From positions 124,001-188,000 of the forward strand of contig CAWCQU010000007.1 of NCBI GenBank assembly GCA_963797765.1: a DNA stretch of 64,000 nt. The letters run 5' to 3'. The notes under the pieces are model-generated. The model had not been told where the DNA came from and searched no databases. It saw nothing but the letters and a program-made list of their open reading frames with translations. Below are positions 43,833 through 53,519 of this stretch, piece after piece (within the stretch, counting starts at the first letter, position 1; the number at the start of each line of letters is the position of its first letter). The position numbers were made by a program, and so were the translations under genes. The stretch comes from JBGPTK01 sp963797765 (GTDB lineage Bacteria; Acidobacteriota; Terriglobia; Acidiferrales; UBA7541).

Positions 43833-44525
43833 TTGATCCGCCGTCGACACATGGGCTCCGGTTGCGCTGCACGCGCGTTGTGCGCGGCCGTGGTGCTCGC
43901 CTCGCTCTGGTTTCCTTCAGGCCTCGCCGGAAAGGCTTCCAAGAAAAATAAACCCGCAAAAATTGGCGAGCCGATGGGATTTGACGCTGCCACGGGACGG
44001 ATCGGAAATTCCTGCTTTTTTTTCGTGGCGGATATGACCGGCGGCGGCTACTTCAATGGACTAGAGCGCGTCGAAACCGCGCAAGGCTTCGCGCTCCGCA
44101 GGGGAACTGAATTCCTGGAATATTATCCCGACCAGATCGCCATCGATATCGAAGGCCGTGCCTACGAATGCCAGACTCGAATGGCTTCCGCCGCGCCTCC
44201 CGTGGACAAATGGAATTTCATGAAGCTGTTGTGGTTTAAAGCTGTGTGGGAAAAAGATACGCAAATGCGTCCGGCCGAAAAACTACGATACGACACAATC
44301 GAACCCATCTGGTGGCTCGAGGATGGACGCGGCTCCTGGATGTACCACCTGACCATGCAGACGAAAGGCGTTTCCTTGGCCGACGATCTAGTGATCACGG
44401 TGCTTTCGGACGAGGGAAAAGAGCTTGTCCGCATGACCGGCAACGTGGCCAGCGGATACCGTTCACCCTCATCATTGCTTTTTGCCGACCAACCGCCCCG
44501 CGAAAGCAAGGACAACCGGAAATGA
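43833..44525 (+). CDS. Secreted protein of unknown function inside an ABC exporter operon
   Basis: 230 residues. A signal peptide (RALCAAVVLASLWFPSGLAG) leads to a soluble domain of mixed strands (GEPMGFDAATGRIGNSCFFF, GGYFNGLERVETAQGFALRR, TEFLEYYPDQIAIDIEGRAY, FKAVWEKDTQMRPAEKLRYD). I do not recognise the family. Its TGA overlaps the start of the first permease (ATGA), so it is translated with the exporter and may be a cargo-binding or accessory factor. The start is uncertain: TTG 43833 after a GGGGA stretch, or ATG 43851. Confidence 0.7.
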   Translation: MIRRRHMGSGCAARALCAAVVLASLWFPSGLAGKASKKNKPAKIGEPMGFDAATGRIGNSCFFFVADMTGGGYFNGLERVETAQGFALRRGTEFLEYYPDQIAIDIEGRAYECQTRMASAAPPVDKWNFMKLLWFKAVWEKDTQMRPAEKLRYDTIEPIWWLEDGRGSWMYHLTMQTKGVSLADDLVITVLSDEGKELVRMTGNVASGYRSPSSLLFADQPPRESKDNRK

Positions 44526-45334
44526 ACAGCACGATCGAGGCGCTGGCGCCGTATGCGGAATTCTCGCGCGTCGGCTTCGTCAATATTTTGGCGTTCCGCC
44601 TGCGATATTTCACCGGGATCATCACTTACCTGATCAATGTGACGGTTTACTACTTCATTTGGAGCGCTGTTTATCGAGCAGGGATCCCCATCGCGGGATA
44701 TAACCTGTCGCAAATGATCACTTACGTTTCGGTTGGCTGGATCATGCGATCGTTTTATTGGAACACGATCGACCAGGAAATGGCCTACGAGGTGATCGAA
44801 GGCAAGATCGCGATGGATTTGATCAAGCCGGTTTCGCCTTTGTGGATGTGGCTGTGCCGCGCGATGGGCGAATCGGCTTTCCGGCTCGGTCTGCTGACGG
44901 CGCCGACTGCGATCGTAGTTGGATTTCTGTTTCCGGTTTCCGCGCCGTCCTCAAGCCTGAATTTCTGCCTGTTTTTCCTGGCGGTGGTGGGCAGTTTCTT
45001 TTTAATGGGCGCGATTAACTTCATGATTGGCACTTGCGCGATTCCGCTGAAGTCCATTCTGTCGCTGATCCGCGCGAAATTCTGGCTAATCGAATTGCTC
45101 TCCGGCCTGCTGATCCCGATGACGTTTTTCCCTTCCAAAGTGCAGAAGGTGCTGGCCTGGCTGCCGTTCGAACACATCGCGTTCACGCCGTTGCAAATTT
45201 ATCTGGGAAAGCTCGATACGCGGCACGCGCTATTGGCGCTGGCAACGCAATGGGTGTGGGTGGTTGTGCTGCTGGTGGCGGCGCATCTGTGGTGGGAGCG
45301 CGCCACGTTGAAAATCACGATTCACGGCGGCTAG
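44522..45334 (+). CDS. ABC-2 family permease (ABC2_membrane_6 type), first subunit
   Basis: 270 residues with six helices: LRYFTGIITYLINVTVYYFI, YNLSQMITYVSVGWIMRSFY, FRLGLLTAPTAIVVGFLFPV, FCLFFLAVVGSFFLMGAINF, FWLIELLSGLLIPMTFFPSK and WVWVVVLLVAAHLWWERATL. EGKIAMDLIKPVSPLWMWLC is the loop typical of this permease family. It pairs with the permease at 45370 and the ATPase at 42747. Confidence 0.9.
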   Translation: MNSTIEALAPYAEFSRVGFVNILAFRLRYFTGIITYLINVTVYYFIWSAVYRAGIPIAGYNLSQMITYVSVGWIMRSFYWNTIDQEMAYEVIEGKIAMDLIKPVSPLWMWLCRAMGESAFRLGLLTAPTAIVVGFLFPVSAPSSSLNFCLFFLAVVGSFFLMGAINFMIGTCAIPLKSILSLIRAKFWLIELLSGLLIPMTFFPSKVQKVLAWLPFEHIAFTPLQIYLGKLDTRHALLALATQWVWVVVLLVAAHLWWERATLKITIHGG

Positions 45335-45369
45335 AGGCCGGAACGATTTCGCGAAGGATCGATCGATCC

Positions 45370-46161
45370 ATGAAAAGGTACCTGGCACTTTTCTTCGAAT
45401 ACTTTACGCAATATGTGAAAGTGCGCATCAGCTACCGGGCTGATTTCATCATCAGCGCCCTAACCAGCTTTGCGGCCACTCTTTTCGGATTTGCTTTTGT
45501 GTGGGTTCTGTTCACAAAAATACCGAAGCTGGCAGGATGGGAATTCGCGGAGGTGATGTTTCTGTATAGTTTCGCGCTGATCCCCTATGGCCTGTACAAC
45601 ATCATCAGCCTGAATCTCTACGATTTCGGCAACAACTACATTATTGAAGGGAAATTCGACCGCGTGCTGTTGCGGCCGGTCTCCTCGATGTTTCAAGTGC
45701 TGTTCGAACAATTTCGGGTGGAATCGCTTCAGGAAGTAGCCACCGGATTATTCGGAGTGTGGCTGGCTGCGCGCCTGCTTCATCTCCATTGGACTTTGCT
45801 GAATGCCTTCCTGCTGATTTTCTGGGCGATTTGCGGCGCGGTGATTTACGTTTCGATTTTTCTGCTGCTCAGCACGGTTTCGTTCTGGTTTGAAGACCGG
45901 ATTGGCGTGCATCCTCCGGTGTGGAATTTGATTGCATTCGGCCGGTACCCGCTTTCGATCTATAGCAGCGCAATCCAATTTTTCTTGAGTTGGATTATTC
46001 CCTTCGGTTTCGCATCGTTCTATCCCAGTGTGCGCTTGCTGGGCCGCACCGCGTTTCACGCATACGCACCGTTCATTCCGTTGGTCGCCGCCGTGTGCCT
46101 GGGAATCACCATCCTGGTGTGGAATGAGGGCGTGCGGCACTATTCCTCCACTGGGTCTTGA
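45370..46161 (+). CDS. ABC-2 family permease (ABC2_membrane_6 type), second subunit
   Basis: 263 residues from ATG 45370, preceded by AAGGATCG; a long in-frame extension to 45034 lies inside the previous gene and is not used. It has six helices and the family loop EGKFDRVLLRPVSSMFQVLF, which matches the loop of the first subunit (EGKIAMDLIKPVSPLWMWLC). Other blocks are DFIISALTSFAATLFGFAFV, SFWFEDRIGVHPPVWNLIAF and AYAPFIPLVAAVCLGITIL. It is expected to form a heterodimeric exporter with the first subunit. Substrate unknown. Confidence 0.9.
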   Translation: MKRYLALFFEYFTQYVKVRISYRADFIISALTSFAATLFGFAFVWVLFTKIPKLAGWEFAEVMFLYSFALIPYGLYNIISLNLYDFGNNYIIEGKFDRVLLRPVSSMFQVLFEQFRVESLQEVATGLFGVWLAARLLHLHWTLLNAFLLIFWAICGAVIYVSIFLLLSTVSFWFEDRIGVHPPVWNLIAFGRYPLSIYSSAIQFFLSWIIPFGFASFYPSVRLLGRTAFHAYAPFIPLVAAVCLGITILVWNEGVRHYSSTGS

Positions 46162-46248
46162 TTGCAGGTCGATTGCGCCACCGCTTTCGCTCGATCATTT
46201 CCTAAACATTCGGACCGCGGCATCCGTATTCATTTATAGGCAGAGATC

Positions 46249-47175
46249 ATGCGGCTGACAATGAAGATCGTGTCGTTCATCGTGCTTTCAGCGCTGGTGA
46301 TTTCAGGACTCGCCGGCTATTGGATCGGCGGAGGATTAGTCCATCCGCAAAAACGCGATCTGACCGCCGAGTTGATTCGACAGGCGGACGAAGCGCTGCA
46401 CAAAGAAAATACAGTTCGCGAAGACTTCAACGTGGCGGCTCCGGACGGGGTTACGTTGCGAGGCTGGAAACTGCGCCCACGCGCGCCGAATGGCGATTGG
46501 GTGCTGCTGTTCCACGGCGTGGCGGATAATCGCGCAGGAGTGTTGCCGTACGCGAGCATGCTGCTGCGGCACAATTTCAGCGTGGCGATGATGGATGCGC
46601 GCGACCACGGTGAAAGCGGCGGATCGATCGCCACTTACGGAGCCAGGGAACGAGATGACACTCGTGCCATCGTCGCGGCGCTGATTGAGAGCGAGCATGC
46701 ACATTGCATCTTCGAACTTGGTGAATCAATGGGAGCGGGGCTTGCATTGCAATCCGCCGCTATCGAACCGCAAATCGCGGGCGTGGTGGCGGAAAGCCCG
46801 TTTGCCACGCTGCGTGAAGTTTCCTATGACTATACCGGGCTCCACCTAAGCCCCTTGCTGGGGAGAACGCTTTTCTGGCCAGCCTCCTATTTCGGCTTAC
46901 AGCAGATGGAACAGGCCGGAGGATTTCGCGTGGACGATATTTCAGATGAGCGAGCAGTGAGCGATCGCCCGTTCCCTGTATTGATCATCTGCGACACGCT
47001 CGATCGCATCATTCCCTGCCGGCACGCGCGCCGCATTTTTGCCAGAGCAACCGGCCCAAAGGAATTGTGGATCGTTGAAGGCGCCGACCACACCGGCGCA
47101 TTGGGACGCGACCCAGCACAATTTGAACAACGCACAATCCACTTTTTTCAGGGAATTCACGCCGCCAGGAACTGA
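46249..47175 (+). CDS. Membrane-anchored alpha/beta hydrolase
   Basis: 308 residues. An N-terminal helix (KIVSFIVLSALVISGLAGYW) anchors or exports it. The hydrolase core has VLLFHGVADNRAG (oxyanion region), MMDARDHGESGGS, the nucleophile elbow G-E-S-M-G in FELGESMGAGLALQSA, a probable acid Asp in IICDTLDRIIPC and a probable His in VEGADHTGALGR. Substrate is unknown; lipase-, esterase- or peptidase-like activities are all possible. It lies 87 bases after the exporter operon on the same strand, converging with the SpoIIE-type gene. Confidence 0.85.
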   Translation: MRLTMKIVSFIVLSALVISGLAGYWIGGGLVHPQKRDLTAELIRQADEALHKENTVREDFNVAAPDGVTLRGWKLRPRAPNGDWVLLFHGVADNRAGVLPYASMLLRHNFSVAMMDARDHGESGGSIATYGARERDDTRAIVAALIESEHAHCIFELGESMGAGLALQSAAIEPQIAGVVAESPFATLREVSYDYTGLHLSPLLGRTLFWPASYFGLQQMEQAGGFRVDDISDERAVSDRPFPVLIICDTLDRIIPCRHARRIFARATGPKELWIVEGADHTGALGRDPAQFEQRTIHFFQGIHAARN

Positions 47176-47187
47176 CCGCCAGAACTG

Positions 47188-48849
47188 CTAGAGGACCTTG
47201 AGGATCAGAATGACTCGATCATCTTCGTGATGGCCGCCCAACGAAAATTTGTCGACGTCCTTTAAGATGGCTTCCACCATATTGGCCGCCGGGGCATTCC
47301 GCTCACGATGGACAGATTCCGCCAGGCGCTCCCGGCCATATTCGTTATCTTCCGTGTCCATGGCTTCGGTGATGCCATCGGTGCAGGCCACAAAAATATC
47401 GCCGGAACGCAGGCGGATGTGGCCGCGCTCGAATTTGACACTGGGGAAGAGCCCCACCACCATGCCGCCTTCGCACAGAAATTCAACTGTGCCATCCGAA
47501 CGGACCACGGCGGGGGGCACGTGCCCGGCATTTACGTAGTGCAAAACGCTGTGGCGCTGGTCGAGCAGGCACAAAAACATGGTCAGATATTTCTGCCCGC
47601 GGGTATCCGACAAAATCATGTCGTTCAGCGAAGCAACCAGAGCTTCGAGCGAGTGAACATGAGCAATCAAAGCATGCAAGGTGGCTTGCACATTGGCCAT
47701 GATCATCGCCGAGCCGATTCCCTTCCCTTCCACATCGGCCACCACGGTCATCAGCGTTTCCGGGCCCATGGGAATAAAATCGTAATAATCTCCACCCACT
47801 TCGAGCGAAGGCCTGTGCGAAACGGCAATATCGAAGCCAGCGAGCTTTGGCGGGCACTCCGGCAGCAAGCCAGTTTGAATGCTTCGCGCCAGCGCGAGGT
47901 CGCGCTCCATGCGCTGCTTGGCAAGCCGTTCGCGATGGAGTTGCGCATTTTCGATGGCCAGCGCCACGTGATCGGAAAGCGCTTCCAGGAATCCTTCATC
48001 CGCGGCGGTGAACGGGCCGTCCTTTTTATTGAGCAACTGCAGAACGCCGATCACTTCGCCGTCTTTATTGCGAATGGGCAAACAGAGAAGAGTGCGAGTG
48101 CGGTAACCGAGGCGGCGGTCCACGTCGCGTTCGAACCTGGGATCCTGATAGACATCGGGCAAATTCACGATCTCACCGTGATGAACCACCCAGCCGGCGA
48201 TGCCCTTGGTGGCGGGCAGCCGGATTTCCTGCTGGGCCAGCCCGAGTCCGACGAGCGACCAGATTTCATTGCGTTCTTTATCCACCAGAAAAACAGTGCC
48301 GCGATCAGCGCTGGTGTGCCGGGTAGCCAGTTGGAGAATAATGTTGATCAGCTCGCCGAGGTCCAGCGTCGAGTTCAGCCGCTTGGTGGCTTCAACGATT
48401 GTGGAAAGCTCCACCACCGCGTAGCGCCGCTCACTGTTTACCAGCGCCACTTCCGCGTACCGGCCGAGAAGTGTAAGCAAACTCTGCGTTTCCTCTTCCA
48501 GGTTTTCCGCCGCATAAATTTCAAGAATGGCCGTGCGCGAGGAATTCTGGCCCATGGCCCAAATCCAACTGCGGTTTTTTCCTTCGAAAAGATTCGGCCC
48601 AGCCAGGAACTTTCGCATGTTGGCTAGATCGGGAGCGGGCAATTCCCCCGTCTCGCCCCACACGGTTGGATCACCGGCCGCGAAACGCCACAGGCGTGCG
48701 CCCAGCACTCCCCGCTGCGAGGCTACGGTCGCTACAAATTGGCGGGCAAGGTCGCTGGGGTCAGCTTCGGTGTTCATGGCACCCAGCGCCTGATCGAGCC
48801 GGCGGAGAGATGAATCCGGGGCTCCAGGTCCAGGCTGGGACTCAATCAT
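47188..48849 (-). CDS. GAF-SpoIIE serine phosphatase
   Basis: 553 residues. A diverged N-terminal GAF-like region (about 15-150) and a clear GAF domain (about 160-310: VEATKRLNSTLDLGELINII, VGLGLAQQEIRLPATKGIAG) precede a PP2C/SpoIIE domain (about 330-553). The domain carries GGDYYDFIPMGPETLMTVVA with metal-ligand Asp residues, GKGIGSAMIMANVQATLHAL, NAGHVPPAVVRSDGTVEFL and ACTDGITEAMDTEDNEYGRE. Such proteins dephosphorylate anti-sigma-antagonist (STAS) proteins. The ATG overlaps the stop of the FHA-type phosphatase gene, so both are made together. No anti-sigma partner is in the window. Confidence 0.92.
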   Translation of the reverse strand: MIESQPGPGAPDSSLRRLDQALGAMNTEADPSDLARQFVATVASQRGVLGARLWRFAAGDPTVWGETGELPAPDLANMRKFLAGPNLFEGKNRSWIWAMGQNSSRTAILEIYAAENLEEETQSLLTLLGRYAEVALVNSERRYAVVELSTIVEATKRLNSTLDLGELINIILQLATRHTSADRGTVFLVDKERNEIWSLVGLGLAQQEIRLPATKGIAGWVVHHGEIVNLPDVYQDPRFERDVDRRLGYRTRTLLCLPIRNKDGEVIGVLQLLNKKDGPFTAADEGFLEALSDHVALAIENAQLHRERLAKQRMERDLALARSIQTGLLPECPPKLAGFDIAVSHRPSLEVGGDYYDFIPMGPETLMTVVADVEGKGIGSAMIMANVQATLHALIAHVHSLEALVASLNDMILSDTRGQKYLTMFLCLLDQRHSVLHYVNAGHVPPAVVRSDGTVEFLCEGGMVVGLFPSVKFERGHIRLRSGDIFVACTDGITEAMDTEDNEYGRERLAESVHRERNAPAANMVEAILKDVDKFSLGGHHEDDRVILILKVL

Positions 48850-50507
48850 GCAGGGTTTCCTTTGTATTGAACCACCAGCAAGGTGATGTCATCCGATTGA
48901 GGAGCGCCCTCGCTGAAAGTGCGGACTCCGCTCTGAATCGCTGTGGCAAAGTGCTCCACTGAGTCTCCCGCGACAGATTCGACGATCTGGCAGAGGCCGC
49001 CTTCCCCCAGCATGTCGCCCTTTACGTTATAGGCCTCGGAGATGCCGTCCGAATAAATCACCATGAAATCGCCGGCGCCAAATTTGGCGCGGCCGCAACT
49101 GTACTCGGCTTCGGCAAACATTCCGACCGGGAAATTTCCCGATCCCAGCGCTTCCAATTGTCCATTATGGCGGCGAATGATCGGCGGGACGTGGCCGGCA
49201 TTGATATATTCCAAATCGCCGGTGGGTTCGAGCACGCCATAGAACAAGGTGGCATAGCGCTCATCGCCGCTTCGCTCGCAAAGATATTGATTCACACGGG
49301 AAACAATTTCGCTCAAGGGAATATCGAGAGCGGCAGTGGTGAAGAAAACGCCTTGCAACATGGTCGCGAGCAAGGCGGCGGAAATTCCCTTTCCGGAAAC
49401 GTCTCCCACCAGAAACCCGAACCGGCCGCCGCTGAGTTCGATCACATCAAAGCAATCGCCTCCCACCGAGAGGCACGCCAGCGTTGACCCCATCGCCGCG
49501 CAATTGGCGGTGTTGGGAAATGTCTTCGGCAAGAGGCGCTGTTGAATCTGGCTGGCAATTTCGAGCTCATGATCCAACCGCTGCTTGGCGCGCGCGGAAG
49601 CGAATAATCGCGCATTTTCAATTACGTTGGTGGCTTCGCGAGCCAGCGTCCGCAAAACTTCCCGGTCCAGATCGGAGAACGCGCTGGAAGGAGCGTGGCT
49701 ATCCAGATACAGCACGCCGAGCAGTTCCGCCTCGCGGGGCGTCAACGTGACGTCCATCGAGGTGATCATGGGAAGCTTTTCAAGCGGGACGGCGACGACA
49801 GTGTGCAATTCCAGGCGCACCACGCTGGCCTGTTGTTGAATGGAAGCGTCGTTGCCCGTATCGCTGACGATTAATTCGCGCCGCGTCTTCATCACCTGGC
49901 GCAGAACGCTCTGCGTAATCTGAACCTGCTCGGGCGCCAAAGTGCCGCGCTGGGCGTCGCGCGCGACACGCGTTTCCAGTTCCCCTTTGTCATTCAGCAG
50001 CAGAAGAACGCCGCGCTCCGTCCGCGTCAATTGGATCGCGGCATCCACCACTGAGGTCAACACATCTTCCAGGGACAAACCGCCCGTGCCCAGCGTGCGC
50101 GCTACTTCCAGCAGCACGCCCAAGTGATATAGCTCCCGGGAACCATTCTCCGAAGGGGCGGGCTTGTCCACGCGTTCCAGCAATTCATCGAGCGTGGCCT
50201 CTTCTCCGACGAAAATCAGCCGGTAAGAATCCGTCATTCCAAAATCAATTTTGTCTCGGGCGTGCAATTCCTGGCGGCTCACCACCCGCTGGCCATTGAT
50301 GAATGTGCCGTGGCGGCTGCCCATATCTTCAAGGATGTAGGCGCCATCCATGGCGAGGATCTGCGCTTGCTGGCGGCTGATGCGGCTGTCGCGGACAGTT
50401 AATTCGTTGCCCGCCTGCCGGCCAATGCGGAACGGAGTGGAAGAGATCACCACTTCGCGCTTGGCGCCAGTCGGTTCAATTAAAACTAATCGGGGAGTTC
50501 GTGCCAT
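48846..50507 (-). CDS. FHA-GAF-SpoIIE serine phosphatase
   Basis: 553 residues from ATG 50507 (MARTPRLVLIEP). An FHA domain (about 1-100, with RIGRQAGNELTVRDSRISRQ and SRHGTFINGQRV) binds phosphothreonine. A GAF domain (about 130-320, with LYHLGVLLEVARTLGTGGLS) is followed by a SpoIIE phosphatase (about 330-553: GGDCFDVIELSGGRFGFLVG, DVSGKGISAALLATMLQGVF, INAGHVPPIIRRHNGQLEAL and YSDGISEAYNV). The FHA domain suggests recruitment by a Ser/Thr kinase such as the one at 39448-42102. In-frame extension to 50642 has no domain. The stop overlaps the next gene (ATGA). Confidence 0.9.
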   Translation of the reverse strand: MARTPRLVLIEPTGAKREVVISSTPFRIGRQAGNELTVRDSRISRQQAQILAMDGAYILEDMGSRHGTFINGQRVVSRQELHARDKIDFGMTDSYRLIFVGEEATLDELLERVDKPAPSENGSRELYHLGVLLEVARTLGTGGLSLEDVLTSVVDAAIQLTRTERGVLLLLNDKGELETRVARDAQRGTLAPEQVQITQSVLRQVMKTRRELIVSDTGNDASIQQQASVVRLELHTVVAVPLEKLPMITSMDVTLTPREAELLGVLYLDSHAPSSAFSDLDREVLRTLAREATNVIENARLFASARAKQRLDHELEIASQIQQRLLPKTFPNTANCAAMGSTLACLSVGGDCFDVIELSGGRFGFLVGDVSGKGISAALLATMLQGVFFTTAALDIPLSEIVSRVNQYLCERSGDERYATLFYGVLEPTGDLEYINAGHVPPIIRRHNGQLEALGSGNFPVGMFAEAEYSCGRAKFGAGDFMVIYSDGISEAYNVKGDMLGEGGLCQIVESVAGDSVEHFATAIQSGVRTFSEGAPQSDDITLLVVQYKGNPA

Positions 50508-50693
50508 GTTTTGTACAGTCTGCGGCCGCCCTTTTGAAGCGATAGAAGGGCCCGGCAGCTCAAACCACCGCCAATGGTAGGGAAACTGTGGTCCGATGTA
50601 AATAGATTTGAACGAAGGATGATCCCGAGGTGCAGCCAGCACTGGTTTTCGGAGAGTTGAGCGGGCAGATGCCGGCGATGGTTCCGAAGGCAG

Positions 50694-51329
50694 CTACGAG
50701 GCGCGCAATTCGCGATTTTCGCCAGGCCAAGAATTGCTCAAGCGACGGATCGTCTCCCGCAGGCGGACGGCAAGATCGACAATTGTTTCCAGCCGCTGAA
50801 TCTCCAGCGGGGAAAGATGCTCGCGATGGCACAGGAGGAGCTCCGCGTTGCCGAGCACCCCGGTGAGCGGATTATTAATTTCGTGCCGCAGAATTTCACC
50901 GAAATCCTTTGGCATATACATCCATGCCGGCCCCAATACAGTGTCTGATCGCTCAGCCCAGCGTATCCTGCGCTCGATCAGGCTAGCTACCAAGGGAACA
51001 AAATCGCCGACGCGAGCCACAAATTCCACATCTCCCTCGGCAATCACCGCTGAAAGCTCTTTCTGCCGCCCAATACTCGCGAGAACAATCACCGGCGCGA
51101 AAACGGCTAACTTCCGGGCCGTAGCTTCCAGTCCTGTCTCCTTCACCGCCATTTCGTCCAGCAGAACCACGATGGGAGATGAAATCGAAAGATGAGCGCG
51201 CAGTTGAGTTAAATTGCGGGCTAAGGTCAATTGGCACCGGCGGCCGGATCCCAGGATGATTGCGGCCAACTCTCGCGCCATTTCGTTATCGGGGGTACCC
51301 AGAAATGCAATTGGATCGGGATTCGTCAT
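50694..51329 (-). CDS. Receiver-like plus histidine-kinase dimerisation (HisKA) protein lacking an ATPase domain
   Basis: 211 residues. The first ~125 look like a degenerate receiver (PIVVLLDEMAVKETG, PVIVLASIG, EFVARVGDFVPLVASLIER), with an Asp near the acceptor position (DEM) but Arg in place of the conserved Lys. The remainder is a HisKA dimerisation helix pair with a full H-box, His149 in ILRHEINNPLTGVLGNAELL, ending in VDLAVRLRETIRRLSN. No HATPase domain follows; the gene stops at 50694. It therefore cannot phosphorylate itself, and may act as a phosphotransfer or docking protein for the hybrid kinase just upstream, whose stop overlaps its ATG. Confidence 0.78.
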   Translation of the reverse strand: MTNPDPIAFLGTPDNEMARELAAIILGSGRRCQLTLARNLTQLRAHLSISSPIVVLLDEMAVKETGLEATARKLAVFAPVIVLASIGRQKELSAVIAEGDVEFVARVGDFVPLVASLIERRIRWAERSDTVLGPAWMYMPKDFGEILRHEINNPLTGVLGNAELLLCHREHLSPLEIQRLETIVDLAVRLRETIRRLSNSWPGENRELRAS

Positions 51330-53519
51330 AAACTCCTTGCCGGTTCGGGGGATCCGCTAGCTTCTGGGCCACTCGCTGCGGCTACTGACTTGGCGCGCCC
51401 TCGTTCCAGTTGCCGATTTACGGCCATTTTCAGCTCCTCGACCAGAAATGGTTTAGCAAGGAATGGCAGGTTACGCGGTTCGAGAAATTCAAGAGTGCGG
51501 GGAGATAGGGTATCTCCCGTGATGAAGATGATGCGGTTGGCCATCAGGCTGCCCGCATTGACCAGAGTGTTGTAAAAGGCCTGCCCATCGAGCCGGGGCA
51601 TGCGCAAGTCGCAGATCACCAGGTCGTAGGGAATGCGCGCGATGCGGCTCAGGCCTTCCTCGCTATCGATCACAGCATCTACCTGGTGCCCTTCCTCGCG
51701 CAACACGTCCATGATTAATTGCGCCACCGTGGGTTCATCTTCCACCACAAGGATGCGGCCTGCTTCCGCTCCCGGGGAGCTGGATTCCCGGCCCGCAAGC
51801 CCGTGTGCGGCTAATGGATTCTCTAGTACAGCAAGAATCGGCAGTTCCACCACAAATCGCGCTCCGCCTTCTTCCCGGTTTTCCACATAAACTTCCCCTC
51901 CATGCTGCTGCACAATTCCGTACACAATGGAAAGTCCCAGGCCGGTTCCTGCGTCAGGCGCTTTTGTGGTGAAGAACGGATCAAAGATCCTGGAAGCGCT
52001 GCCCGATGGGAATTCCCGGACCATCGTCGGAAACTTCGAGGGCCATGCGTTTCTCGGCCAACCGCCGCGATCGGATGCGGATATTCCCTTGTCCGCGATT
52101 TTCGAGCAAGGCCTGTTCGGCATTTGCGAGCAAATTTAGAATCACCTGCTGTAATTGGTAGGGGTCCGCCATCGTGGGCGGCAGGTTGCGGTCAAGGTCG
52201 CATTCGATCGCAACGTTATTGAGCTTCATTTCGTATCCACGAAGGGCGAGTGTCCGTTCGATCACTTCGTTCAAGTCCACACGAATTCGATCCGGCTGCG
52301 TTCCCCGCGCAAAATAAAGGAGGTTTTTCACAATCTCCCTGGCCCGCTGGGCTTCTTGATTTATTTTTTGAGCATCTTCCAGTTGCCTCGGATCGAGTCC
52401 ACGGCTCAAAAGCAACTGACCAAATCCCATGATGGCCGTCAGCGGGTTATTGAGTTCGTGGGCGACTCCGGAAACCAACCGGCCGAGGACAGCCATCTTC
52501 TCGGTTTGCATCAGCTTGGACTGGATATGGCTTTGGGTGGTGATATCCTGATACATCTCCAATCGCCCGAGCCTTCTTCCTTGCGGGTCAAATACGGGAT
52601 GGGCTACGCGCTCGATCAGCTTCCGCGCCGGCAATACCATTTCCAGTTCCTCACGCACCGCATGGTTGCCTTTATCAAAGTAATTTCGCCAACGGTTGGC
52701 AAAGCCTTCCGGATCGCGAAATTGATTTTGTATGACCGCCACCAGTTCCTCGAAAGTCTTGACCGCGCACAACCGGCCAAAATCGAGGCCGAGTAAATCC
52801 AGGAATCTTCCGTTCGTGAAGCGAATCCTTCCGGCTGTATCGAGAAGCAGCACTCCTTCCGACATCGCCCCCAGTACGCTACGAAGCTCCGCATCCAACT
52901 GATTTGAGACGATGGCGCCGAAGGGTGATTCAATGCCCCTGCTCTGAGCTGGCGGATTTTCCGCGGAATTCTCGAGCCCGGCTTGCATTCTTGCCAATCG
53001 CTCCTGATTGGTCCGCTCGGCTACCACCAACGTAATCTCCGAAGAGATGCCCCTGAGGAGTGCCGTCTCGCCCTTCTCGCCTAGATGTGTCCACACCACG
53101 GCTGCCACGCCCAGAGCCGAGGACCGGAACCGCAGCGGCAGCCAAATCACTTTCTTGGCGCCCTCCAGGAATCCGAATCTCGTCTGTTCTATATCGGTGG
53201 GTAAATCCACGACGAACGGCTCGCGCTTTGCAAAGAACTCTCCGGAAAGGATCGTCGAGAAATCAACTTGATTCCAACCGCCTGGCGCCGGAATCGGTCC
53301 TGCGCTGGCCACCACGCCCTCCCAGGCGCGTTCTCCATTGCTGCGGTCCAGCCAGACTCCCGCCCGGTCGGCCTGGCCGGCCCCCAGCAGGGCCCAGGCG
53401 CCCAGATCGATGACAGACTCGATGGATTTACCGGCAGCCGCGATTTCGGTGACACATCCAAACCACCGTTGCGATTCGAATGCGTTTTCGGCTAGATCTC
53501 TTGCACGGATCGTTTTCAT
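51326..53519 (-). CDS. Hybrid histidine kinase (GAF-PAS-HisKA-HATPase-REC), frameshifted in the ATPase domain
   Basis: About 730 residues if the frame is restored. An N-terminal GAF-like domain (about 20-180) and a PAS domain (about 215-325, VLLLDTAGRIRFTNGRFLDL) lead to HisKA with the H-box VSGVAHELNNPLTAIMGFGQ. The HATPase has N-box QQVILNLLANAEQALLE and G1 DDGPGIP. Immediately after this the frame breaks at the GGG run 52008-52010 (plus strand). With one base fewer, SGSASRIFDPFFTTK and GTGLGLSIVYGIVQQHGG follow, then a receiver (RILVVEDEPTVAQLIMDVL, VICDLRMPRLDGQ, KPF). As written, the first frame ends at 51981 without G2 and receiver. Probable partner: the NtrC-like regulator at 53879-55270. 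Confidence 0.87.

Noticed and set aside
47308..48627. Open frame of 439 codons on the plus strand
   Set aside because: Opposite strand of the GAF-SpoIIE gene, which is clearly real; no family similarity.
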